Assembly: GCA_963803845.1 (NCBI GenBank)
Contig: CAWDNZ010000004.1
Coordinates: 186,001-250,000, forward strand
DNA: 64,000 nucleotides
Source: JABDIY01 sp963803845
Lineage (GTDB): Bacteria; Actinomycetota; Acidimicrobiia; Acidimicrobiales; SZUA-35
Direction of reading: 5' to 3'
Below, piece after piece: positions 37,262 through 44,243 of the stretch. Numbering within the stretch: position 1 is the first letter of the stretch; every line of letters begins with the position of its first letter. Below the pieces are notes generated by a model. That model was not told where the DNA came from, made no database searches, and saw only the letters and a list, made by a program, of their open reading frames with translations. The translations under genes and the position numbers were made by a program.

Positions 37262-38179
37262 TCAAGCACGATGGTTCCTGATGTAGGCCGCCAAGCGGCT
37301 GTCGCCAGTCTGTTCGGCGAGGTCAGCGGCGTCTTGGCCGGCGAAACCTGGCGCACCCGAGCCTTGGATCGTGAGGTCAGCACCGGCCCTGACCAGCAGG
37401 CGTGCAACCCTACGATGCCCAGCGATAACAGCCAGCATGAGTGCACTCAGGTGGAACTTGGCAGTGTGGTCGAGACCGGCACCTTCGGCCACCAGCAAGC
37501 CGACCGCCTCCTCTCGGCCCGCGTGCGCTGCCCGCATGAGCGCCGTGGAGCCGAAACCATCCAGGGCGTCGATGTTCTGGCCCCGTCGGAGCATCGCTCG
37601 TAGGGTTTGGACGTCACCATTCTTCGCGGCCTGCTCCCAGTCCAGGCGCGTTGTCAGAGGCTGAAGCCGAGTGGCAACATCCAGGTGACCCTGTTGTAGC
37701 GCCAGCCCGAATGGTGTCTCCATGTCGTCGATCCGGGCAGCCAAATTGGGATCCGCCCCGCTTTCCAGGAGCCGTTCGACCAGACCAAGATCGCCCTGCG
37801 CAGCGGCGTGGTGAAGCGGCGAATAGTCATTGATACCGCGCTGGTTCACATCGGCGCCGCCGGCCAACAACATTTCCACGAGTTCCGCCGTTCTGGCTCG
37901 AGCCGGCGAGCCAGCCGGACCGGCAACGGTCATGGCAGCGATCAAGGGCGGGTAACCGTCTTCCGAGTGGCCGTCCGGATCCGCCCCGGCAGCGAGCAGC
38001 TTTGCAACCAGCGTCGCGGGGCTGTGATAGATGGCGTAGACGAGTGGATGGCCGAGTGTCAGGTCTGGTGCGGTGTTCGCGAAATCCCCTAGATGCTCAA
38101 GCTCGCTTCGCAATGTTTCAAAATCGCCTTCGACAAAGGCGCGATGCACACGAACGATGGCGGCCCGATCAAGCGCCAT
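37262..38179 (-). CDS. Ankyrin repeat protein
   Basis: 305 aa built of about eight ankyrin repeats (LLAAGADPDGHSEDGYPPLI, GADVNQRGINDYSPLHHAAA, LLESGADPNLAARIDD, GFGSTALMRAAHAGREEAVG, ADLTIQGSGAPGFAGQDAAD). No signal peptide or membrane segment. Likely a protein-binding scaffold; partner unknown. Confidence 0.87.
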   Translation of the reverse strand: MALDRAAIVRVHRAFVEGDFETLRSELEHLGDFANTAPDLTLGHPLVYAIYHSPATLVAKLLAAGADPDGHSEDGYPPLIAAMTVAGPAGSPARARTAELVEMLLAGGADVNQRGINDYSPLHHAAAQGDLGLVERLLESGADPNLAARIDDMETPFGLALQQGHLDVATRLQPLTTRLDWEQAAKNGDVQTLRAMLRRGQNIDALDGFGSTALMRAAHAGREEAVGLLVAEGAGLDHTAKFHLSALMLAVIAGHRRVARLLVRAGADLTIQGSGAPGFAGQDAADLAEQTGDSRLAAYIRNHRA

Positions 38180-38446
38180 GAATCGAGGTGTCCCGATAGA
38201 GCGAGACCGAGCGGTTTGATTTCATCTGGACAACCTCGCCCCGATAACGCTCGGCGACTCGGTGGGCCGATCTATGGAAGAGTGGGTATCAGGCACGAGC
38301 GGCTTCTCGTGGAGTCATGATTGGAACTTACCTGCTCTTGACCGATCGCTGGCGTCGTTGCACGGCTACGCCGGCTTTCAGAGAACAGGCCCTATTGGAA
38401 AATTGGCGATTGTCAAGAGAATTGAGCGCAGCGCTATCAGGGTGAG

Positions 38447-38695
38447 CTAATTGCTACGAAGCGCCTCAATCAATTGCTCCTTGTTCATGTTTGACCGGCC
38501 GTCGATGTCCAGTTCCTTCGCACGGTCGTACAGATCGTCCTTGGTCCACTCTTCATACGGAGGAGAGGACCCGCCCCGTTCCGAGGCACCTTCGGAGTTG
38601 GCGATCGCAGCAGCTTTGGATTTGCTCATGCCATCATCGCGAAGCGCTTCGTATTTCTCGTCGTTCTTGATGCTGGGTCCGTGGTCCTTGGCCAT
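38447..38695 (-). CDS. Rho N-terminal/SAP-like small protein
   Basis: 82 aa. The N-terminal half (ALRDDGMSKSKAAAIANSEG) matches a small stress-type family (DUF7218-like); the C-terminus (WTKDDLYDRAKELDIDGRSN) is a Rho_N/SAP-like helical motif that binds nucleic acid. Its ATG overlaps by 1 nt the stop of a 55-aa acidic gene, so the two are translated together. Confidence 0.75.
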   Translation of the reverse strand: MAKDHGPSIKNDEKYEALRDDGMSKSKAAAIANSEGASERGGSSPPYEEWTKDDLYDRAKELDIDGRSNMNKEQLIEALRSN

Positions 38696-38862
38696 CAGAA
38701 CACCAGCCCATTCGGTGCGGGTGTGGCGATGGTCGGCTCATCCTCGTTCACCACCTCGCCCGGCTCTGGAACGAGCCGATCTGAAGGGATCACTCTCTCA
38801 TCCAGATGATCGGCGGTCTCGTCTACTTCGATGTTGTTCTTGTCGGTCTCAGGCTTTGGCAT
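38695..38862 (-). CDS. Small acidic hypothetical protein
   Basis: 55 aa, very acidic and likely disordered (MPKPETDKNNIEVDETADHL; EPGEVVNEDEPTIATP). It overlaps the downstream Rho_N-type gene by 1 nt (TGATG). Plausible start because AGGG lies just upstream. No family recognised. Confidence 0.55.
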   Translation of the reverse strand: MPKPETDKNNIEVDETADHLDERVIPSDRLVPEPGEVVNEDEPTIATPAPNGLVF

Positions 38863-38926
38863 AGCCCTGGTTTTGCCCGGAGCACGGGTCCGTAAACACC
38901 TTCGCCGCCCACCTCGTTTACGTAGC

Positions 38927-39075
38927 TCAGGCGGAAACGGCTACCCCCTTTTCCAACGCCCATCGCGTAGCGCCGGCGCGATTAGAGGTTCCGATCTTGT
39001 TGTAGATGTTCTGAATGTGAACAATCAACTTCTGTGGGCGGGGATCGTCACCGGCCAAGAAACAGTTTCGCTGGA
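38927..39075 (-). pseudogene. C-terminal LuxR helix-turn-helix remnant
   Basis: Reading from the right, the frame gives LAGDDPRPQKLIVHIQNIYN KIGTSNRAGATRWALEKG and stops at 38927. This is the end of a LuxR DNA-binding domain, with its N-terminal portion missing and a shortened recognition region. It abuts another remnant on the plus strand. Confidence 0.65.
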
Positions 39076-39463
39076 AGACGCTATGGGTGCGGTCCCGATC
39101 GAAGGGGATCTGTCACCATTTGCCGCCGAGGTGGCCGAGCGAGTGACAGCGATGTGGAGCACCGACGGCGCTCTGGGAGCGACTCACGCAACTCCATTCG
39201 GTGAGTTGCCGGGCAGCGTGGTAGTCAACTTCCCGATCTGGGACTCGCTCATCCACTCATGGGACATCGCCGCGGCCGTTGGCCGATCGATCGAGCTCAG
39301 CGCCGAGGCCCGGGCCGCCATCTCGGTAGTGATGGACTCGCCCTATGCCGACGGAACCCGAGACGCGGGTCTGATCGCTCCCCCCGCGGATCCGCCCCCA
39401 GACGCCAGCGAGACCGAGCTCCTCATGGCCTCTGCCGGCCGTTCCTCTCCGCGCATGAACTGA
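39070..39463 (+). pseudogene. C-terminal remnant of a TIGR03086-like (mycothiol-type) protein
   Basis: The frame from about 39070 gives GDLSPFAAEVAERVTAMWST, THATPFGELPGSV and IHSWDIAAAVGRSIEL, the last two thirds of a TIGR03086-like protein. The N-terminal 55-60 residues with the first metal-site His and the start codon region are missing. It points away from the LuxR remnant, so both genes lost their facing ends at one junction. Confidence 0.65.
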
Positions 39464-39690
39464 CCCGAGTCGATCACCTGAGAGCGGAGCAGCAGCGACA
39501 GAGATCAACCGGCTCCGGTCTTGTGCTTCGGCGCCAACCCACCCGTCCGGTCGGTTCCCCTGGGGATCTCGGCTACGTCCTCAACCAAGGCTTGCTGCAA
39601 TCGAGACCAGCAAGGCACCAACGAAGCGACCCGGGCCATGGCTCAATTGACCGGACCTGGTCGCGCGACCGGACGGCTAGGGCTGCTCAA

Positions 39691-40749
39691 TCAACTGCCG
39701 ACAGCTCTAGCGAGCAGGGCCCGACGGTTGCGGACCCCGGTTTTGGCGAAGACCGACTTGAGGTGGTCCTGGACGGTGTTCTCCGAGATGTACATCGCAC
39801 TGGCGATTCGGCGGGTATCCGACCCGGCGGCGAGGTGGCCGACGAGTTCGGACTCTCGGCTAGTCAATCCATGAGCTCGAACGAACACGCCGCTGCGCTC
39901 CGCTGGCGAAGATATCTCGATGCTCACCGCTATGTCCCGCCGCTCGATCGGCACAGCGTTCCCTATCCGGCTCGCAGTGACGGTGAGCCAGATGCCACCA
40001 GCGAGGTGAAGTCGAGTGCGTGCCGGGTGGTGATCGATACCGGATTCCACTGCGATCAGTTGCGCGGCCACGTTGTATGCGGCCGCCGGGATGGGGCGGC
40101 GGTCGCCGTCAGGGGGGACGAGCGTTGCGAGGTAGAGGTCGGTTTGGGGTGTCTGCGCCTTCACATCGAGATCAGGAGATAGCAGCAACACGACCGGACC
40201 GGTGCGTTCCGGGAGCGAACCACCTTGACGGAATGTGTGGGCCTGACAGCGACGGAGCGCATCGGTGATCGGATGGACGGCACGGCGGAGGAGTGCTGCC
40301 TCGGCGACGTCGAACGCCGATCCGGATCCGATGCGCCACAGGTCGAGGAAGCCCCAGCACCCGAACCCGTCCCGGAACACCAGCGACATCACGTCATGGA
40401 CGTCGTAGTCGGCGAGCAACTCGCGCCACATCCGGCTCCGTTCGGGCCGGTCATTGGTGGCGGTCCGCAGCGTCGCGACAGGGTCGTTCATCGTGGTCCA
40501 GCGGTTCACCGCTGTCAGGTACTTCAACCGAATCAACCGGGGAAGTTCAGCAAGGCACGGCACGTCCGCTACGGGAGCGGACCCGACCTCCGTTTCGGGA
40601 TCGGTCAGCACCCACGCGTGGGCGTCGAAGGCTACGTTCTTGACGAGCTCCTCGAGCACTGCGATCTGCAGTTCGCGGCCGTTGTCGTAATGGTCGCAGA
40701 TCCCGGTCACTCGCTCGACGGCGCTAGTAGCCATCGCACCTGTGAGCAT
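39691..40749 (-). CDS. LuxR-type helix-turn-helix regulator
   Basis: About 352 aa from ATG 40749 (ATG 40734 is also possible). The N-terminal 250 residues look GAF-like; the C-terminus is a LuxR DNA-binding domain (LTSRESELVGHLAAGSDTRR; YISENTVQDHLKSVFAKTGV). It reads away from the small ABM-like gene at 40875, which it might regulate. Ligand unknown. Confidence 0.8.
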   Translation of the reverse strand: MLTGAMATSAVERVTGICDHYDNGRELQIAVLEELVKNVAFDAHAWVLTDPETEVGSAPVADVPCLAELPRLIRLKYLTAVNRWTTMNDPVATLRTATNDRPERSRMWRELLADYDVHDVMSLVFRDGFGCWGFLDLWRIGSGSAFDVAEAALLRRAVHPITDALRRCQAHTFRQGGSLPERTGPVVLLLSPDLDVKAQTPQTDLYLATLVPPDGDRRPIPAAAYNVAAQLIAVESGIDHHPARTRLHLAGGIWLTVTASRIGNAVPIERRDIAVSIEISSPAERSGVFVRAHGLTSRESELVGHLAAGSDTRRIASAMYISENTVQDHLKSVFAKTGVRNRRALLARAVGS

Positions 40750-40874
40750 GGAACAAGAGTAGGTCGCAATGACGCTCCGCAACGACAGCCATTCAAGAAC
40801 CCAGGAATCTGGGATAGGCCGCTCCTGCCGCAACTCATATGGTTCCCTCAGAACCTACAAATCAAGGAGTAGTC

Positions 40875-41156
40875 ATGGCGACACTTCACATCGAACATCC
40901 GATTACCGACTTCCCGACTTGGGCTGCGGCGTTTGATCGGTTCGCTCCAGCCCGCCACGAGGCCGGGGTCCGCGCCGAGCGAATCCAACGCCCGGTCAAG
41001 GATCAGAACTACGTGGTGGTCGATCTCGACTTTGACACGATCGACGATGCAGAAGCCTTCGAGCAGTTCCTTCGAACACAGGTCTGGGCCGTCGCTGGCA
41101 ACGCCCCGGCCCTCGCCGGCACCCCTGCAACGATGATTCTTCAACCGGCGGAATGA
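40875..41156 (+). CDS. Small dimeric alpha/beta-barrel-like protein
   Basis: 93 aa from ATG 40875 with AAGGAG upstream. The pattern (LHIEHPITDFPTWAAAFDRF; DFDTIDDAEAFEQFLRT) is that of the antibiotic-biosynthesis-monooxygenase/EthD-type ferredoxin fold. No catalytic role can be assigned. Divergent from the LuxR gene. Confidence 0.7.
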   Translation: MATLHIEHPITDFPTWAAAFDRFAPARHEAGVRAERIQRPVKDQNYVVVDLDFDTIDDAEAFEQFLRTQVWAVAGNAPALAGTPATMILQPAE

Positions 41157-41448
41157 ACCACTCCGACCTTGGCAAGCCAAGGGAACGGCTACGACAGAAG
41201 ACAACTACGACCTGAGGTGTAACCCACCTAGATCGGTTGAACTAATTCTGCTGTGTTCGAACCGAGTTGACCTTTGCCCGCAACCGCCCAGCCATGTGTG
41301 CCGGTCCGATCCTTCGCACAACCAACCTTCGTCGACCCCAAGGACAAGGCTGCTCTTTGCTTCGGACCAGGAGCAACTTCGATGGTCCCAGTTCAAGAAC
41401 GTCGACACATCAGGCGAGCGGGTGTTCCGCGATGCAAGATGACGGGTC
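41157..41448. other. 292-bp region without a recognisable gene
   Basis: Between the ABM-like gene and the end of the CPBP gene. Open frames exist on both strands but none looks like a known protein or has a credible ribosome binding site. Confidence 0.4.
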
Positions 41449-42309
41449 TCATCCGATCTCAATGAATTCGAGCGCAATGACAAGGTCCAGCGCTATGTGA
41501 ACTAACACGGCTCCCCAGATGCAGTTGGACCACCGCATGATCCACGCCAACGCCACGCCAAGGGCAACGACGAGCAGCGCAAACGGGAGCTGGGTGGCAT
41601 CGGACATGTAGGTGGCCTCCACATGGGCGCCCCCGAAAACCACTGCAGTGACGCCGATGCCCACCGCCGTCCCCATGTGGTCGACGTAGGGCTGGAGGGA
41701 GACGCTGCGAAACCATAGTTCCTCCATGAATGCGTTCAGGGCAGCAAACCCGAGCACCCACGGTGCGACGTCAACGACTGCTCCGAAACTGGCGCCGTCT
41801 GCCAACGCGATGAGAGTGATGCCGATCGCTCCAAAGACGACTGCCGGTACGCCGACCTTCAGCCATCGGGCGGTGTGACCCTGCACGAGGTAGAGGGACT
41901 GGCGCGATCGGCCCGCGGCCCACGCGAGTACCAGGATCACCGGGACTATTGCGAGGAACTGTGCCAGCTTGTCCTGAAACGCGCCTTCGGCGGTTTCGGT
42001 ATCGGCGGTGATGATCCAGTTGAACGGGCCGATAACGAGCGACCACATTGCGGAAGCCGTCACGAACAACGCCGAGCTGACCGCAGCATATGCGTCGCTC
42101 CTATGTCGAAGCGTCCACGCAAGTACGCCGGCGCCGACCGTGAGAGCGCCGTTGAACACCGGATCGTCGTTGGTTGATTCGAAGACCTCGAAGTACGGTG
42201 TTCCCAGCACGAAGATGGCAGCGGCGCCCCCTAGCGCCAACAGAACCGCTCCCAAATGGCTTGTGGGGTTGTGTGCCTCCAAGGCCGGTCTTTTCGTCAC
42301 TACCGTCAT
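41449..42309 (-). CDS. CPBP family intramembrane protease
   Basis: 286 aa with about eight membrane segments. The CPBP motifs are present: MEELWFRSV (Glu-Glu-x3-Arg), FGGAHV and HIALD with histidines for the metal or catalytic site. Related proteins (Rce1/Abi type) act in protein maturation, bacteriocin immunity or signalling. Substrate unknown. Confidence 0.87.
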   Translation of the reverse strand: MTVVTKRPALEAHNPTSHLGAVLLALGGAAAIFVLGTPYFEVFESTNDDPVFNGALTVGAGVLAWTLRHRSDAYAAVSSALFVTASAMWSLVIGPFNWIITADTETAEGAFQDKLAQFLAIVPVILVLAWAAGRSRQSLYLVQGHTARWLKVGVPAVVFGAIGITLIALADGASFGAVVDVAPWVLGFAALNAFMEELWFRSVSLQPYVDHMGTAVGIGVTAVVFGGAHVEATYMSDATQLPFALLVVALGVALAWIMRWSNCIWGAVLVHIALDLVIALEFIEIG

Positions 42310-42565
42310 GGCAGCCTCCCACTTATCCTCCGGTAAGCGGTTTGAGTCCGCCAGAGACGAAAGTCACCGGCAGCAAGGGCGACCCAAGTGGATCAATAGA
42401 AGAACATCGGCTTACCCCCGACGTGGCGGACCGTCGGTCGTTCTGTCATGAAGTCGATTTCGCATAGAGAGACCCAAACTGTCGACAACCTCTGGAGTAG
42501 AAGATGTCAAGTGAGAAGTGTCAAGTTCCAAGATCCGTTAGAAGATTGGTTCAAAACTGAAAGAC

Positions 42566-42594
42566 CCAGCTTCAGCGAATACGCTGAGCTGGGC
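42566..42594 (-). terminator. Hairpin beyond the tRNA-fMet 3' fragment
   Basis: Inverted repeat CCCAGCTTCAGCG / CGCTGAGCTGGG around AATA (one bulged base). It lies 11 nt beyond the 3' end of the tRNA fragment, as expected for an original tRNA terminator left in place. Confidence 0.6.
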
Positions 42595-42604
42595 CTTCGT
42601 GTTG

Positions 42605-42656
42605 GTGGCGGGGGAGGGATTTGAACCCACGACGTTCGGGTTATGAGCATGACGAG
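42605..42656 (-). repeat. 3' fragment of tRNA-fMet, probable att site
   Basis: 52 bp matching the 3' part of the initiator tRNA at 49594-49667 with 3 mismatches; the first 29 bp are identical. It keeps the T arm and the anticodon loop but lacks the 5' half. Same orientation as the intact gene, as expected of a displaced att copy at the far end of an island. Confidence 0.8.
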
Positions 42657-42865
42657 ACAGTCTGTGAGAATCGGTGCGTCATCAGGGGTTTTGGCTGTCT
42701 GCCCTGCTCTGGCAAGGTTTTCTGAGGGTTGCCACCTCCCCGCTGTTCCCTGACGCTCCCCCTTGTTTACGGTTGGGTTGTTGCCTGTGTGTTGCCTTGA
42801 AAAGACGAGCGTTCACCGCAGCCGGAGCTCTGCACGGGTTCGAGTCCACGACTCTCGGACAGGTG

Positions 42866-42997
42866 TCACGCAACCTGGACTGCGTCACGGACCGGGTGGT
42901 TTCCATCCGCTCCGCTTAGCTCGCGCCGGCTCAGCCCGTTTTCGGCCCGCATCTCATAGATGAGCTGACCGAGATCGAGGTCGCTGGTTGCCGCCAT
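42866..42997 (-). pseudogene. Truncated XRE-type helix-turn-helix gene
   Basis: 43-codon frame starting ATG 42997 inside the stop codon of the preceding ORF (ATGA overlap). MAATSDLDLGQLIYEMRAEN followed by GLSRRELS is the first half of an XRE/Cro helix-turn-helix; the frame then degenerates. A truncated regulator. Confidence 0.5.
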
Positions 42998-43300
42998 CAC
43001 TTCAACCGCCGGACCTCTCGATCGAGCAGCTCGCGAAAGTTGTTCCCTGCGACGTCTTCGAGGGTGTCGTCGACGGTGATTCGCCAATCACCTGCGGTCC
43101 AGGGCTTGTTGGGAGTGAACGACCACGATGTCTCGTGCTTACCAATGCACGACGTGCCGTCGATCGTGTTCCAGTCGCCAGTTACTACGCGGAGGGCACG
43201 ATCGAGGCGGTGTCGATCGAGCGGCCGATCAAAGATGATTTCCAACGTCTCGCGTGTCCCCGGTTGAGGAGTGCGCCAGCTCCACCGCTCGATATCGGGT
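42997..43300 (-). pseudogene. C-terminal Ig-like (SbsA/Big_5-type) domain remnant
   Basis: The frame gives TPQPGTRETLEIIFDRPLDR, ETSWSFTPNKPWTAGDWRI and VDDTLEDVAGNNFRELLD, resembling the end of an exported Ig-like domain protein. The N-terminal part is absent: upstream the frame runs antisense to a different decayed gene. Confidence 0.5.
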
Positions 43301-43329
43301 CGCGTCCTCAGCGCCCCGCCGACGGCAAA

Positions 43330-43658
43330 GCTCTTCGAAAACGATGGCAGCATTGAGAAGCTGTCGGCGGACGGCCAGCCCTCGTCGATCGTCAACGACC
43401 AAACCTTCTCGGACGAAGAAGTTGGCAAAGATGGCCAGGCCGAACAGCAGGACGTAGCCGACGCCGGCGATCAGGGCCGCTCGTTGGCGGCTGATCGAAC
43501 CTTGAAGCGCCGAGTCGTTTCGGACTCGACGAACCTCGTTCGGGCGTCCGCTGCAGGTCGAGTGAAGCGGTTGGGTCCAACAAAGCAGACCGTTGATGGG
43601 TGGCCGCGGCGGCGATGGTCGCTGCTGCGGTTGCTGCCGTGGCTGTCGTCGTGGGCAT
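43330..43658 (-). pseudogene. DUF4386-like membrane protein, N-terminal remnant
   Basis: ATG 43658 with an excellent GGGAGGAATC ribosome binding site starts MPTTTATAATAAATIAAAAT. After a frame change near 43480-43500 the sequence reads SRQRAALIAGVGYVLLFGLA and IFANFFVREGLVV, the first membrane segment of DUF4386-type proteins. It then degenerates near 43400. Palindromic operators lie upstream. Confidence 0.6.
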
Positions 43659-43683
43659 GATTCCTCCCTGGTGTTCCTACAAA

Positions 43684-43713
43684 GTACGAATCACTCTACT
43701 CGTACTAAGTACG
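43684..43713. promoter_or_regulatory. Overlapping GTAC palindromes upstream of the DUF4386 remnant
   Basis: CGTACT-A-AGTACG (43701-43713) is a perfect palindrome. It overlaps a wider dyad of GTACGA (43684) and TCGTAC (43700). Such arrays are typical of small repressor sites (PadR or TetR type); no cognate repressor is left beside it. Confidence 0.5.
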
Positions 43714-43909
43714 AAGTCAACCGGATTACGGAGTGAGTTCCATGCTGGCAACGACGCTGACTGCGAACGGGTCATCGAGCGGTCTGTCCCGGGTTGCCGT
43801 GGCAGGTCGTCGCTGGGATCGGCAAAGTCGAGTCCGACCACGGGCGACAAACGTTCGATGGGTGTGAATCTGTTGTCGCGTTGCGTGTGAGGTGATTCGC
43901 GTCCTGTAT

Positions 43910-44042
43910 CATCTGGCCTACTGAAGGGGAGTACCCCTAGAGGCCAGTCGTCAAGACGTCCCGAGAGGGGCCGGCGTGGCCAGTCCGAGAAATCGGGCGG
44001 GGAGACTTTCAGCATCGTCAACTTTGTCGAGTGCTGAAAGGA
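43910..44042 (+). ncRNA. yybP-ykoY-type manganese riboswitch
   Basis: Contains the conserved parts of this RNA: CTGAAGGGGAGTA (43921), the GTCGTCAAGACG loop region (43947-43958) and the closing CGGGCGGGGAGACTTTC (43994-44010). A P1 helix pairs CTGAA (43921-43925) with TTCAG (44008-44012). An alternative hairpin pairs CTTTCAGCA (44006-44014) with TGCTGAAAG (44032-44040), which hides the AAAGGA ribosome binding site of the next gene. The two are exclusive, so Mn2+ should turn translation on. Confidence 0.8.
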
Positions 44043-44047
44043 CTCCC

Positions 44048-44243
44048 GTGTTCAAGAAGACCCTCAAGACCTTCACGTTGCTCGCCGGCCTCGCCGGTGC
44101 GCTCATCTTTTTCGGCTCATTGCTCGGCGGTCCCGTTGACGGGGCGTGACGTGAAGTTCTCGAGTCTGTTCCTCACGCACCCGCCGACCGAGGCCCGCAT
44201 CGCTGCGCTCCTCGCTCTCGATCCGGCCCTCGCGAGTCGATGA
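44048..44243 (+). pseudogene. htpX-like protease gene with its middle deleted
   Basis: GTG 44048 encodes MFKKTLKTFTLLAGLAGALI and FFGSLLGGPVDGA, the N-terminus of an HtpX-type M48 protease, before a stop at 44147. In the next frame SSLFLTHPPTEARIAALLAL, the HtpX C-terminus, runs to 44243. HtpX is normally about 290 aa, so most of the gene including the zinc site HEXXH is gone. Its stop overlaps the ATPase start codon (ATGA). Confidence 0.8.

Noticed and set aside
41157..41448. Small open frames suggesting transposase or integrase pieces
   Set aside because: No recognisable motif; sequence similarity could not be judged by eye.
42825..42870. GGGTTCGAGTCC resembling a tRNA T arm
   Set aside because: Flanks do not pair into a T stem and no D or anticodon arm precedes it.
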